Part shown: positions 26,211-35,882 of the stretch, one piece after another | How positions within the stretch are numbered: the stretch's first letter is position 1 | Layout: every line of letters begins with the position of its first letter | Source of the DNA: Marinomonas balearica | GTDB taxonomy: Bacteria > Pseudomonadota > Gammaproteobacteria > Pseudomonadales > Marinomonadaceae | Assembly: GCF_004362145.1 (NCBI RefSeq) | Contig: NZ_SNXC01000012.1 | Location: 417,733-481,732 of the forward strand | DNA length: 64,000 nt | Direction of reading: 5' to 3' | Position numbers and translations under genes: made by a program | The notes under the pieces: generated by a model | Databases searched by the model: none | The model's input: only the letters and a program-made list of their open reading frames with translations | Told to the model about the DNA's origin: nothing

Positions 26211-27368
26211 TTAGTTCGCCTCCTCTTTAATTTGGTTACCAATTCGATTTAGTAAGCCCTTTAAAGCGGCCATATAGCGAGGAATAGGGAAAAGAAATGC
26301 GTCATGTCCTCCGTCTTCTTCTACTTTAGCGTACGATACTTTTTTACCTGCTTTTACGAGCGCGTCTACAATCTCTTCACTTCGAGCAGGAGAAAAGCGC
26401 CAATCAGTAGTGAAGGAAACCAGCAGGAATTCACACGTTGCTTTTTCAAGAGCCTTTGATAAATCACCGCCCGTTCGTGCGGCAGGGTCAAAGTAATCTA
26501 GAGCCTTGGTCATTAACAAGTAGGTGTTGGCGTCAAAACGATTGGTAAAAGCTTCGCCTTGATAACGAAGATAGCTTTCGATCTCAAATTCAATGTCATA
26601 ATTGTATTGGAATGCGTCGTGTCGCATCTTGCGACCAAACTTAGAATCCATTGAATCGTCTGATAGGTAGGTAATGTGGGCAAGCATGCGGGCTAACCCC
26701 AATCCATTTTTCGGCAGGGTTTCTTCATTGAGGTAGTTTCCATGCCTGAAATCTGGATCACGGCTTATGGACTGGCGTGCTACTTCGTTAAAGGCAATAT
26801 TCTGAGCCGACAGTTTAGGAGCCGAAGCGATCACAACGGCCGCTCTTAAACGATCGGGAAAACGAATGCTCCATTCAAGAACCTGCATCCCGCCTAAACT
26901 GCCACCAATAATAGCGGCAAAGGTTTTGATACCCAGTTTGTCTGCCAGCCTTGCTTGACTTTCGACCCAGTCTTCAACCGTAACAATGGGAAAATCCGCG
27001 CCCCAAATTTTGCCTGTCTCCGGATTGATACTGGTTGGCCCCGTGCTTCCGCAACAACCGCTTAGGTTGTTTAAGCTGACGACGAAGTGTGTGTTGGTAT
27101 CTATGGCTTTTCCCGGGCCGATTGCAGAGTCCCACCAACCTGGTTTTTTATCATCCATCGAGTGATAGCCCGCCGCATGATGATCGCCGCTTAAAGCATG
27201 GCAGATCAAAATCGCATTAGAAGCATCTTGATTTAAGGTGCCATAAGTTTCATAGATAAGCTGATAACTTGTCAGTGATTTGCCACATGTAAGTGCCAAA
27301 GGCTCCGCGAATTGAGCGATTTTTGGAGTGACGATACCGACGGAATCAACAGGAATGACGTCTGGCAT
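26211..27368 (-). CDS. metX: Homoserine O-acyltransferase MetX
   Basis: The 385-residue alpha/beta-hydrolase-fold enzyme has its nucleophile Ser157 in [12 protein letters not shown] and catalytic His355 in GGHDAFLF, plus the MetX segment [18 protein letters not shown]. It acylates homoserine in the first committed step of methionine synthesis, in the cytoplasm. It is annotated in many genomes as acetyltransferase, but several gammaproteobacterial MetX proteins paired with MetW use succinyl-CoA; the acyl donor cannot be fixed by eye. It forms a two-gene unit with metW. Confidence 0.92.
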   Translation of the reverse strand: MPDVIPVDSVGIVTPKIAQFAEPLALTCGKSLTSYQLIYETYGTLNQDASNAILICHALSGDHHAAGYHSMDDKKPGWWDSAIGPGKAIDTNTHFVVSLNNLSGCCGSTGPTSINPETGKIWGADFPIVTVEDWVESQARLADKLGIKTFAAIIGGSLGGMQVLEWSIRFPDRLRAAVVIASAPKLSAQNIAFNEVARQSISRDPDFRHGNYLNEETLPKNGLGLARMLAHITYLSDDSMDSKFGRKMRHDAFQYNYDIEFEIESYLRYQGEAFTNRFDANTYLLMTKALDYFDPAARTGGDLSKALEKATCEFLLVSFTTDWRFSPARSEEIVDALVKAGKKVSYAKVEEDGGHDAFLFPIPRYMAALKGLLNRIGNQIKEEAN

Positions 27369-27494
27369 AGGTAGTGAATATCCTGATGAATATAAAGTGA
27401 ATAAATGGGTCGAGTCACCATGAGCAAGTCAATTACAACATGATCGAGTGTTGAATCGTTTACTAGGGTTGAAGTAACTCGATAAATACAGTGT

Positions 27495-27514
27495 GGCACA
27501 GTCTATCCTGTGCC
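27495..27514. repeat. Short perfect dyad upstream of metX
   Basis: GGCACAG-TCTATC-CTGTGCC has perfect 7-base arms. It lies about 127-146 bases upstream of the metX start and could be a regulator site or the tip of a leader hairpin. Nothing else in the 27369-27560 gap was recognised. Confidence 0.4.
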
Positions 27515-27560
27515 GTTTGTTGCATCAAGTAGCAGACTTACGAGCCCGTTTATTCATGAG

Positions 27561-27599
27561 AATATAAGCAGAGTTTCTTTCAATCACTCTGCTTATATT
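27561..27599 (-). terminator. Terminator hairpin of chemoreceptor gene
   Basis: AATATAAGCAGAGT (27561-27574) and ACTCTGCTTATATT (27586-27599) are perfect 14-base inverted repeats with an 11-base loop, starting 5 bases beyond the chemoreceptor stop. The stem is strong but the T-run is short on the minus strand. Confidence 0.65.
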
Positions 27600-27604
27600 T
27601 TGCC

Positions 27605-29503
27605 TTATGCGACTGCTTTGGGAAGGGTAAATACTTGAGTTTTGCCTGCTAGATCGGACGAAATACCACTGATTTGTTCTGTTTTATTGACGATTATTTC
27701 AATCGAGCTGCTGTCATTTCGGAGTTGTTCTGCGATTTGATCCATGTCGTCGCTCATTTTCAATGCAGTGTTTGCAACGTTATGAATGGATTGCGCCATA
27801 GCATTTGAAGCATCTGAGCTGGTCATCGCGTTTTGCTCGATGATTTTCATGGCATCTTCCGCTTCGCTACCACTGCTTTCAATGCGCTTAAGGCTGTGTT
27901 GACCTTGTTTCATTGATTCGATTGCCGATTTGGTGGATTGCTGAATTGCGCCGACAGTCGATGTGATTCTTGAGGTCGCATCAACGGTTTTTTCAGCCAG
28001 TGAACGTACTTCGTCTGCAACGACGGAGAAGCCACGGCCAGCTTCGCCCGCGCGTGCCGCTTCAATGGCCGCGTTGAGCGCGAGTAAGTTGGTTTGATTG
28101 GCTAGGTCATTAATCATTTCAATAACATTGTCTATGTTGCTGGATAGGTGGCCCAATTCATCCAACTGCTGACTGGTTATGTTGGCTTGCATGACCACTT
28201 CATTCAAGTTGCCGAGAACGTCTTGAATCGTTTTCGCTCCCGCCTTAGCGGATTCGTAGGTTTCGTTCGAGTGCCCGCGAAGCTCTTCTGTTGTATCTGA
28301 TAGTGAAGCGATGCGATTGGATATATCGTCCGTTGACGCAGCAATGTCGTTGGTACGTTCGGTAGTAGAGCGGTTGTTACCTGCAATATTATTGAGCGTG
28401 CTATTTAATTCGGACACCATTCCTGTCACTTCGGATGTTGAGTTCACTACATCAGATAAAACGCCTCCTAAACCGTTTGTCATTTCATTAAGGGATTGGC
28501 TTAGAGTGTCAAACTCGTCATTTCGTTTTTTGTTAACCTCGGCCACTGCCGTCATATCGCCTTGTTTTACTTTGGTTAAGTCGGTCACTATTTTTTGTAG
28601 AGTATTACGTGCGTTTTTACCGATAGAGAACATAAGAATGGCTGCAAATAAGGCAACCATTACGCTGATGACGATAAGGGCGGTAAGGGATTGTTGTGAT
28701 TGATGGGTTGCTTGATCTTCCGCGCCTTTAACTGAATCTTTAATTAAATAAATGGCGGCTTGCTGATACTCATCATAGAGTGCTTTTTCCTGTTTAAACG
28801 TCGTGCTAAGGGTGACCAGTCGATCAAATTCAGTTCGATACGATTTAAGGTGGTTATAATATTCATCCGCTTGTTTACCAATGGTTTCAGAGAAACCAAA
28901 GTTATCTACGCGGATTTTAAACCGTTCAAAACTTTTTGTAATCGGTTGCATGTTCTCGTCAGTAGGCTGAATTAAATAGGTTGTTTCTGCTTTCTTTACG
29001 TTTACGAACTCGCGTTTAAGCAAGCTTAGTTTTGCTACTGAGGCGGTGATTTGATCACTTAGAGAGATGATGTTCCCTTGTAAACCGGTTTGTGTAGTAA
29101 AGCCAACGGTTCCTTTTTGGGCTACGTATTGCTTAAGCGCGGATTCATATCGGATTAAGTGTTTCTTTAAATCGGTAAGGGCGGTGGATATCTTTGGATC
29201 AGATACGTTGTCTATCGCTTTGCTGAGTAGAGCGCCATATTCATTGTAGCTGGTTGATAGATCCTCTTGGTATGCACTGTAATCAGCGTCGGTTAATGTC
29301 CACAATCTGTCTCCGAGTTCTAGCATTCCCATTGAAAGATGGTTTACAGAAGCCTGAGTGCTAAAGTACTGCCTGAGTGTGTTGCTGGCTTCTTGCTGTG
29401 AGGTCAAAGACATGACCGCGACACTGGCTAAAATGGCAAAACCTAAAATAGCACTGATAAGCAAGCTGGTCAGTTTGGTTCTGAACGAAAGATTATTGAA
29501 CAT
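27605..29503 (-). CDS. Methyl-accepting chemotaxis protein
   Basis: About 632 residues from the ATG at 29503 behind GGAGGT. One membrane helix lies near residues 10-32, then a long, mostly helical periplasmic sensor (about 33-270), a second helix ([21 protein letters not shown]), HAMP and a signalling domain. The conserved hairpin tip ([21 protein letters not shown]) is near residue 470. It should control CheA and hence flagellar behaviour. The large helical ligand region suggests a helical-bimodular-type sensor, but the ligand is unknown. It is monocistronic, with its own terminator. Confidence 0.92.
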   Translation of the reverse strand: MFNNLSFRTKLTSLLISAILGFAILASVAVMSLTSQQEASNTLRQYFSTQASVNHLSMGMLELGDRLWTLTDADYSAYQEDLSTSYNEYGALLSKAIDNVSDPKISTALTDLKKHLIRYESALKQYVAQKGTVGFTTQTGLQGNIISLSDQITASVAKLSLLKREFVNVKKAETTYLIQPTDENMQPITKSFERFKIRVDNFGFSETIGKQADEYYNHLKSYRTEFDRLVTLSTTFKQEKALYDEYQQAAIYLIKDSVKGAEDQATHQSQQSLTALIVISVMVALFAAILMFSIGKNARNTLQKIVTDLTKVKQGDMTAVAEVNKKRNDEFDTLSQSLNEMTNGLGGVLSDVVNSTSEVTGMVSELNSTLNNIAGNNRSTTERTNDIAASTDDISNRIASLSDTTEELRGHSNETYESAKAGAKTIQDVLGNLNEVVMQANITSQQLDELGHLSSNIDNVIEMINDLANQTNLLALNAAIEAARAGEAGRGFSVVADEVRSLAEKTVDATSRITSTVGAIQQSTKSAIESMKQGQHSLKRIESSGSEAEDAMKIIEQNAMTSSDASNAMAQSIHNVANTALKMSDDMDQIAEQLRNDSSSIEIIVNKTEQISGISSDLAGKTQVFTLPKAVA

Positions 29504-29718
29504 CACGAGTACCTCCGTTGTAATCATAAACGCTAAAAAGTGTTGAGCGATTTTGAGAATGCAAGTTCCATACACATTCGTTGCATCCATGATGTTTAGT
29601 ATTGAGTAGGATAATTTTCGATGCGAGATAGTGTGAGAGCAGAATGGTTCGCGTTGTTTTGGTGCGCAACAAATGTAGATTGCAGTGCACCTAAAACAAA
29701 ATAGAGAGGGAAAAGAGG

Positions 29719-30315
29719 CTAGTTAGCCTGACGTTCGTAAAGAGCGTACGTAAGTTGACCTGCGGACTTTTCTTTTAGTAATCGCCAGTGGGAAGGAAAG
29801 TTCGGTGAATTCTCGCTTTCGCGTTCGATGTATATCAGTGCTTTTTGTGCGAGCCACTTTTTTTCTTCGAGCAATGGCAGGATTTGTTCAAGCCATCCTT
29901 TGCGAAAAGGAGGATCTAAAAAAACAATATCTAAGGGGCGGCTGTTTTCTTGATCCAGATAGGATAGCGCGTTGGTAAAATGAACTTCGCCATTGGTCGC
30001 GTTCAGTGTATTGAGGTTGTTTTTAAGTTGTTGTGATGCCGAGCGGTTTGCATCAACAAAAGTACAGCTTGCTGCCCCTCGTGATAGTGCTTCTAAGCCC
30101 AGAGCACCTGTACCACAAAACAAGTCTGCGCAATGCGCACCAGCAACATCGAAGTTTAGCCAATTGAAAACGGTTTCTCTTACTCGATCAGGTGTTGGCC
30201 GAAGCCCTTCAACTTCTGGGATCGGAAGTTGGCGTGAACGCCAATCTCCGCCAATAATACGAAGTTTTGCGTTCTTACTTGTTACGGCATTTTGTTTACG
30301 GGCGTTCTTTTTCAT
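29719..30315 (-). CDS. rsmD: 16S rRNA (guanine966-N2)-methyltransferase RsmD
   Basis: The 198-residue protein has the RsmD start ([14 protein letters not shown] and [15 protein letters not shown]), the SAM site ([17 protein letters not shown]) and the catalytic motif DPPF ([12 protein letters not shown]). It methylates G966 of 16S rRNA in the small subunit. It overlaps the upstream M16-like gene by 4 bases (ATGA). The rsmD–M16-like–ftsY arrangement is as in Pseudomonas. Confidence 0.94.
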   Translation of the reverse strand: MKKNARKQNAVTSKNAKLRIIGGDWRSRQLPIPEVEGLRPTPDRVRETVFNWLNFDVAGAHCADLFCGTGALGLEALSRGAASCTFVDANRSASQQLKNNLNTLNATNGEVHFTNALSYLDQENSRPLDIVFLDPPFRKGWLEQILPLLEEKKWLAQKALIYIERESENSPNFPSHWRLLKEKSAGQLTYALYERQAN

Positions 30316-31589
30316 CGATTGACTTGGATTTCCTGATAGCTGTTGAGATCGATCAGCGTTTCTAAACGGTTTCTATAATCTTCTATAGTAAAGGAATTCA
30401 GGGCATCACTATAGTTTTCTATAAAGGTTTCGAGTGCCAGCGACGAATTTGGGTGTGTAATTTGAGTACTGATATAAGCCCACCAATCTGGCGTAAGCGT
30501 TCGCGATTTCAACTGAGTAAGCAGTTGTTCTTTTAGCAATTTGAAGTGCTGACCATCGGAGTAAGACTGCAAGTCTTGATAATCCATCCAGTGATCTGGC
30601 GTAGGAGCTGATTCTTTCTGAGTAGAGGCATATTGTTGGCTCCACCAAACATAGCTAGGCATGGTAGTTAAGCTTAGATGCCATTGCATAAAATTGATTT
30701 CTGCATGATTGTTGGCGCGGGCTACGGCATCTCTTGCCCAGATTAAATAGGTTGCCCAATCTTGTACACTGGCTGGCTGCAGGACAGCCAGCATGCTGTG
30801 GCTATCGTGCAGGTGTCCTTCTCCAAATTGCAGCTGTGAACTGGGTTGAATGTGCGGAATGATTGAAGACGTTGCTCTTGGCTTAAAATGACCAGACAGT
30901 GTATTCAAAAAACGCTTGAGCGTGGTCTGAGAGGTCTTGTCTAGGTGGCCTACGATACTGATGTGTGAGGTAGACTGTTGAATTACCGTGTAATACGCAT
31001 TGATGGCATCTAATGAAATCTCGTCAGTCGGAGTGCCGTTACTGATAAGTAGCATATCCAGTAACTTCTGTTCGTCGCTTTTTATGTCTGAATGCCTTTT
31101 TTGCCAGCTGACTAGCGATCTAGGTTTAAACGTTGCATGTTGTAGCCAGTTTTCAATTACCGATAAGCTGGGTGTTAAATAATTTCCCTCAGAATTAAGT
31201 GTAAGTTGTAATGTTTGCTGCAACGGCGTGACATAGCTTGATGCTTTTGCTGAAAGGGGAGAAAGGCGCTGATTGATGGTGGATTGACTGATTGGAAGGC
31301 TGTTTCCCATTAGAAGGTCAAAAGTAGCTTCCGTGAGTCTGTTCTCAGTTTGCTCAGCTTCAAAGACAAACTTCACAATGATTTTGTTGCCGTTTCCCCA
31401 AGGATCCATGTTAATCCAGTTAACGGGGATGCCACTCTCTGTTTCCCATGAGGTGACGTCAGGCGAGGGCAGTTTCACATCAGAAGAGATGAGGTTGAGC
31501 AGCCAAATTCCAAGTGTGGCAAACACCATGATTGCAGCTAAGACAGGGCGACTAAACAGAGGTTTATTTCGATCAAACATAGTGCGCAT
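30312..31589 (-). CDS. Membrane-anchored M16-peptidase-like protein lacking the active site
   Basis: This 425-residue protein has an N-terminal membrane anchor (RPVLAAIMVFATLGIWLLNLI, residues 14-34) and then a body that resembles insulinase-type (M16) domains in layout (FVFEAEQTENRLTEATFDLLM). The zinc motif HxxEH is absent, so peptidase activity is unlikely. In Pseudomonas two M16-type genes occupy this place between rsmD and ftsY, and one of such pairs is usually the non-catalytic partner. Here only this one is present. Family assignment is by position and weak similarity; function is unknown. Confidence 0.6.
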   Translation of the reverse strand: MRTMFDRNKPLFSRPVLAAIMVFATLGIWLLNLISSDVKLPSPDVTSWETESGIPVNWINMDPWGNGNKIIVKFVFEAEQTENRLTEATFDLLMGNSLPISQSTINQRLSPLSAKASSYVTPLQQTLQLTLNSEGNYLTPSLSVIENWLQHATFKPRSLVSWQKRHSDIKSDEQKLLDMLLISNGTPTDEISLDAINAYYTVIQQSTSHISIVGHLDKTSQTTLKRFLNTLSGHFKPRATSSIIPHIQPSSQLQFGEGHLHDSHSMLAVLQPASVQDWATYLIWARDAVARANNHAEINFMQWHLSLTTMPSYVWWSQQYASTQKESAPTPDHWMDYQDLQSYSDGQHFKLLKEQLLTQLKSRTLTPDWWAYISTQITHPNSSLALETFIENYSDALNSFTIEDYRNRLETLIDLNSYQEIQVNR

Positions 31590-31647
31590 TGAGTTCCATT
31601 ATCATAGTGAGTGCATTTTTCCATGAATCTAGGGCTTTTTGCCAATC

Positions 31648-31672
31648 AGAATGATGATAAAATCATCATTCT
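31648..31672. repeat. Perfect palindrome between M16-like gene and ftsY
   Basis: AGAATGATGAT (31648-31658) and ATCATCATTCT (31662-31672) are perfect 11-base arms with an AAA spacer. It lies in the 162-base divergent region, about 80 bases upstream of the ftsY start, in a position suitable for an operator or leader hairpin. Confidence 0.7.
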
Positions 31673-31683
31673 ATATGTGTCTA

Positions 31684-31718
31684 AAAGGTTTCTTTTCAGT
31701 TTATAGTTGGAAACCTTT
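31684..31718 (+). repeat. Second inverted repeat upstream of ftsY
   Basis: AAAGGTTTC (31684-31692) and GAAACCTTT (31710-31718) are perfect 9-base arms with a 17-base loop. If transcribed, it would form a hairpin about 33 bases before the ftsY ATG. Confidence 0.55.
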
Positions 31719-31751
31719 ATGCAACAACGGTATTAGCCAAGAGAAAATTTA

Positions 31752-33053
31752 ATGGAAATAGTGAATCAGATCATTGCGTTCTTTACGCCATACTTGGGCG
31801 AGTACGCTCGTTTTGCCCCCATCGCCATTGGTGTTATTTTAGCGTTACTGGCCATTTTAGTGAAACGCCGTACTGTAAAAAGTATGGGTGCAGATATTAA
31901 AGCAGCCGAGAAAAAAGTAACAGAAGCTCAGGAAACAAAAGAACACGATGATCAAGGTTCGGATAGTACGCTGCCGGATCAAGCCTCTGAGACTCTAAGT
32001 GATGGGCAGAAGGTTGAAGTAGACAGCGCCAACGAAAATGCCGACACTGCAAAGGCAACAGAACCTGAGCAAGTCGAAAGTGCGGCCGTTGGGAATGACC
32101 AAGAAGCCGAGAAAATACCCCAAGAGCCTAGCCTATCTTGGCGAGAACGTATTCAGTCAGGCCTTTCCAGAACACGCAGCGGTTTAGGGAGCGGGCTATC
32201 TTCACTTGTATTAGGCAGTAAAAAACTCGACGATGATCTGCTTGAAGAGTTGGAAACCCAATTACTGACTGCGGATGTGGGAATCGATGCCACTCAGTCT
32301 CTTATTGCTGGATTGACTGAAAAGCTAAACCGAAAAGAGCTAAAAGACGCAGATGCATTGATGTCTTCTCTTAAAGCCGATATGAATGACATTCTGATCA
32401 CTTCAGAGCAGCCATTATTACTTGAAAAGAAAGACGGTCCTTTTGTTATTTTGATGGTTGGCGTTAACGGCGTAGGAAAGACCACAACAATCGGTAAACT
32501 AGCGAAAAAATATCAGGCCGAAGGTAAGAGTGTTATGCTGGCAGCTGGTGATACGTTCCGAGCCGCCGCTGTTGAGCAACTGCAAGTGTGGGGCGAACGT
32601 AACCAAGTTCCTGTTGTCGCACAGCATACTGGCGCTGACTCTGCTTCCGTTATCTATGATGCGATCGAATCCGCTAAGGCAAAAGGCGTTGATGTTGTGA
32701 TCGCGGATACGGCGGGACGTTTGCAAAACAAAGCAAACTTGATGAGCGAATTAGAAAAAGTAGTTCGTGTAATGAAAAAGCTTGATGTGTCTGCGCCACA
32801 CGAAGTTATGTTGGTGCTGGATGCGGGAACCGGACAAAATGCATTGAGTCAGGCGAAGCTATTTATGGAAGCGGTTGGCGTTTCCGGTATCACATTAACC
32901 AAACTCGATGGAACGGCGAAAGGTGGCATCATCTTCGCAATTGCTAAACAGTTTAATTTGCCTATTCGCTATATTGGCGTAGGTGAACAAGCAGAAGACT
33001 TAAGACCTTTCGTTGCTCAAGAATTTGTTGACGCTTTATTTGAAAATGAGTAA
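31752..33053 (+). CDS. ftsY: Signal recognition particle receptor FtsY
   Basis: The 433-residue GTPase has an N-terminal hydrophobic segment (FAPIAIGVILALLAILV, about residues 21-37), a long acidic linker (about 50-130), and the NG domain. G motifs are GVNGVGKTTTIGKLA (P-loop), DTFRAAAVEQL, DTAGRLQNK and TKLDGTAKGG. It docks ribosome-SRP complexes at the inner membrane for co-translational insertion. The clear membrane helix is not typical of E. coli-type FtsY. It begins the ftsY-ftsE-ftsX order; ftsE starts 48 bases on. Confidence 0.95.
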   Translation: MEIVNQIIAFFTPYLGEYARFAPIAIGVILALLAILVKRRTVKSMGADIKAAEKKVTEAQETKEHDDQGSDSTLPDQASETLSDGQKVEVDSANENADTAKATEPEQVESAAVGNDQEAEKIPQEPSLSWRERIQSGLSRTRSGLGSGLSSLVLGSKKLDDDLLEELETQLLTADVGIDATQSLIAGLTEKLNRKELKDADALMSSLKADMNDILITSEQPLLLEKKDGPFVILMVGVNGVGKTTTIGKLAKKYQAEGKSVMLAAGDTFRAAAVEQLQVWGERNQVPVVAQHTGADSASVIYDAIESAKAKGVDVVIADTAGRLQNKANLMSELEKVVRVMKKLDVSAPHEVMLVLDAGTGQNALSQAKLFMEAVGVSGITLTKLDGTAKGGIIFAIAKQFNLPIRYIGVGEQAEDLRPFVAQEFVDALFENE

Positions 33054-33101
33054 GAGTGAAACAAACCATTCAATATTTAAACAGTAAGGACTTGCTCTGA
33101 C

Positions 33102-33773
33102 GTGGAAATCGAATTTCAGCGGGTAGGTAAAAAGTACGACAGTGGTCAAGAGGCGTTGTCTCAGGTGAACTTTCACTTGAGGCAGGGCGAAATGGCGTTT
33201 CTTACTGGGCATTCTGGCGCGGGTAAGAGTACTTTAATGAAGCTGATAATGATGATTGAGCGTCAGAGTTATGGTCAGATTTTAGTCGACGGCGTTGATC
33301 TTCGAACGTTAGGGCCAAAATCCATTCCTGCTCATCGCCGTCGAGTGGGCGTTGTTTTTCAAAATCATCAACTGCTTTTTGACCGCAGCGTCTTTGATAA
33401 TGTTGCGCTTCCGTTACAAGTTAGCGGTGCAGACCCTATGCAAATCGGCAAGCGAGTGCGGGCCGCGTTGGACAAAGTTGGATTGCTTGGAAAAGAAAAG
33501 TTTAATCCCATGGCTTTGTCTGGAGGGGAGCAGCAACGCATTGGCATTGCGCGAGCAGTGGTTAATAAACCTCAACTATTACTTGCAGATGAACCAACAG
33601 GTAACCTTGATCCTCGCCTTTCAGCAGAGATCATGAACTTGTTTCAAGAGTTTAATCGTGTGGGCGTGACGGTTATGGTTGCGAGCCATGATTTGGCCTT
33701 GATTGCGCGAATGCGACATAGGGTGTTAACCCTCAACCAAGGTCGTATTGTTAATGATGGGGGCTTTAACTAA
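33102..33773 (+). CDS. ftsE: Cell division ATP-binding protein FtsE
   Basis: The 223-residue ABC ATPase starts at GTG with AAGGA upstream. Walker A is GHSGAGKSTL, the signature LSGGEQQRIGIARA and Walker B LLLADEP. With FtsX it forms the septal complex that activates cell-wall amidases through EnvC-type partners. Its last base is the first of the ftsX ATG (TAATG), so the two are coupled. Confidence 0.95.
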   Translation: MEIEFQRVGKKYDSGQEALSQVNFHLRQGEMAFLTGHSGAGKSTLMKLIMMIERQSYGQILVDGVDLRTLGPKSIPAHRRRVGVVFQNHQLLFDRSVFDNVALPLQVSGADPMQIGKRVRAALDKVGLLGKEKFNPMALSGGEQQRIGIARAVVNKPQLLLADEPTGNLDPRLSAEIMNLFQEFNRVGVTVMVASHDLALIARMRHRVLTLNQGRIVNDGGFN

Positions 33774-34786
33774 TGAGCCCTAAACAGAACCGTCGAGGCG
33801 CGACCCGACAAGCCGCACCGAGTGTCTCGACTCAGTCAAAATTGGCAAGCGCTAAAGGGTTCAGTTTCGCTCAATATTTTCGTTTGCATCAGCAAACGAT
33901 GTTGGAAAGCCTAATCCGATTATTCGGGTATCCGCTTGCCAGCATTATGACCGTTGTCGTGATTTCCATCTCACTGTCTCTTCCCGGTGGTTTGTTTGTG
34001 ATGCTCAAAAACGTTGAGCGTGTGACAGATCAATGGGAGCGTCAATCTGTTATTTCTTTGTATTTGTTTTCCAACCTTGACGATACAGAAGCGTTATCGC
34101 TCTCGCATCAGTTGTCGACACGTTCTGATATTCGTTCTGTTGAATACATTTCCAAAGAAGAAGGCTTGCGTTATTTCGAACAATCCAGTGGTTATGAAGA
34201 GATACTGTCTGCTTTGCCTGAAAACCCTCTTCCGATTGTGCTAAAAGTAATCCCGACGGCGCCAGTCTCATTGGCGACATTACAATCTTTGACCGACTTA
34301 AAAGAGGATTTAGCCGAGTTAGCGCAGGTAGAGTATGTAGAATTGGACGCGCAATGGTTACAGCGTTTAGCGACGATTCTTAATTTTGGGCAACGGTTTG
34401 TTTATGCGTTGTCCGCATTGCTTATTGCTGCTGTATTGTTGATTGTCGGTAATACCATTCGTATGGCGGTGGAAAGTCGGCGAGAAGAAGTCTTGGTGAT
34501 GAAACTGGTTGGCGCTACCGATGCGTATATAAGACGACCGTTTTTATATATGGGCTTTTGGTTCGGTACGCTTGGCGGTTTGCTCGCCTGTATGATGATT
34601 TTGCTTTTAAGCTGGTGGGTCAGTACACCTGCTGTGCGGTTAATAGAGCTGTACCATAGTGGTTTTGAGTTGCAGACTTTTAATGCGAGCGAAGTCGTTT
34701 TATGCTTAACTATTAGCGCAATCGTTGGCACGAGTGGGGCATGGATAGCGGTAAGCCGCCATATTGCCGACATAGAATTGCAGTAA
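33773..34786 (+). CDS. ftsX: Cell division protein FtsX
   Basis: The 337-residue protein has a basic cytoplasmic N-terminus of about 60 residues, a first membrane helix (ASIMTVVVISISLSLPGGLFVM), an extracytoplasmic loop of about 140 residues and three C-terminal helices. The motif ESRREEVLVMKLVGATDAYIRRPF is the FtsX coupling segment that contacts FtsE. It shares one base with the ftsE stop. Confidence 0.94.
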   Translation: MSPKQNRRGATRQAAPSVSTQSKLASAKGFSFAQYFRLHQQTMLESLIRLFGYPLASIMTVVVISISLSLPGGLFVMLKNVERVTDQWERQSVISLYLFSNLDDTEALSLSHQLSTRSDIRSVEYISKEEGLRYFEQSSGYEEILSALPENPLPIVLKVIPTAPVSLATLQSLTDLKEDLAELAQVEYVELDAQWLQRLATILNFGQRFVYALSALLIAAVLLIVGNTIRMAVESRREEVLVMKLVGATDAYIRRPFLYMGFWFGTLGGLLACMMILLLSWWVSTPAVRLIELYHSGFELQTFNASEVVLCLTISAIVGTSGAWIAVSRHIADIELQ

Positions 34787-34940
34787 TTTAAGGAATAGTT
34801 GTTCCGCGGAGATATTTATTGTTTCTCCATCTTTACAAGTGTGGCATTTTTATTCATATTTATGCCACAAATATTTGGAACAAACTTGTTAGTATTTGGT
34901 CATACTGTGTTGTATGAACAATTTAGAGGTGAATACAAAA

Positions 34941-35807
34941 ATGGGTAAAGCTCTTCAGCCAATTGACATGATGATTCCTGGCCAACATTTGGAATCCTAT
35001 GTTCAGGGCGTCAGCACAATTCCAATTCTTACAGCAGAAGAGGAAAAAAAGCTAGCAGAGCGCCTTTATTATGAAGGTGACCTAGAAGCGGCCCGCGCAT
35101 TAGTTATGTCGCACCTAAGATTTGTTGTCCACATTGCAAAAAGCTACTCAGGATACGGATTGTCTCAAGGTGACTTAGTTCAAGAAGGTAATGTTGGTTT
35201 AATGAAAGCCGTGAAACGATTCAACCCTGAAGTTGGGGTTCGCTTGGTTTCGTTTGCTGTTCATTGGATCAAAGCCGAAATTCATGAGTTTATTCTCAAA
35301 AACTGGCGAATTGTGAAAGTTGCGACGACCAAAGCGCAACGCAAAATGTTCTTTAACCTACGCAGCGCCAAAAAGACGTTGTCTTGGTTAAACAACTCAG
35401 AAGTGGATGCGGTTGCAAACGATTTGGGCGTGTCTCCTGAAGTTGTTCGCCAGATGGAAGGACGTATGAGTTCTACTGACATGGCGTTTGATGCAACAAC
35501 AGACGATGACGATGACAGTGTATTTCAGGCGCCTGCAAACTATTTGGAAGACGGCCGATATGACCCTGCGATGTTGCTCGAAAACGGTAACTGGGAAGCC
35601 GATTCTAATCGTCGACTAGAGCAAGCACTGTCTGATTTGGACGAGCGCAGCCGAAATATACTTGTGCAGCGTTGGTTATCTGAAAACAAATCCACACTGC
35701 ATGATCTTGCGGATGAATACGGTGTTTCCGCTGAGCGTATTCGTCAACTTGAGAAAAACGCGATGAAGAAAATTCGCTTAGCAATGGGTGAAGAACAGTT
35801 TCAGTAG
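34941..35807 (+). CDS. rpoH: Heat-shock RNA polymerase sigma factor RpoH
   Basis: About 288 residues from the ATG at 34941, which has AGAGGTGA upstream. It carries sigma region 2 ([41 protein letters not shown]), the RpoH box ([13 protein letters not shown]) and region 4 ([23 protein letters not shown]). It directs transcription of chaperone and protease genes under heat or envelope stress. It follows ftsX after 154 bases as in other gammaproteobacteria and ends at a strong terminator. Temperature control through mRNA structure is typical for the family but was not demonstrated here. Confidence 0.95.
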   Translation: MGKALQPIDMMIPGQHLESYVQGVSTIPILTAEEEKKLAERLYYEGDLEAARALVMSHLRFVVHIAKSYSGYGLSQGDLVQEGNVGLMKAVKRFNPEVGVRLVSFAVHWIKAEIHEFILKNWRIVKVATTKAQRKMFFNLRSAKKTLSWLNNSEVDAVANDLGVSPEVVRQMEGRMSSTDMAFDATTDDDDDSVFQAPANYLEDGRYDPAMLLENGNWEADSNRRLEQALSDLDERSRNILVQRWLSENKSTLHDLADEYGVSAERIRQLEKNAMKKIRLAMGEEQFQ

Positions 35808-35831
35808 TCGTACGCGTACTGCTTAATAGAT

Positions 35832-35863
35832 AAAAAATGCCCTCTTATATGAGGGCATTTTTG
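35832..35863. terminator. Bidirectional terminator between rpoH and TonB-like gene
   Basis: AAAAATGCCCTC (to 35844) pairs with GAGGGCATTTTT (35851-35862) around the loop TTATAT. T-runs occur in both directions, so it can serve rpoH and the convergent gene at 35883. Confidence 0.9.
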
Positions 35864-35882
35864 TTTTTACTGTTTATGCTTG

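Noticed and set aside
28311..28703. 130-residue plus-strand open frame
   Set aside because: It lies antisense inside the chemoreceptor coding sequence and has no ribosome site or recognisable domain.
34402..34773. 123-residue minus-strand open frame
   Set aside because: It is a shadow of ftsX on the opposite strand.
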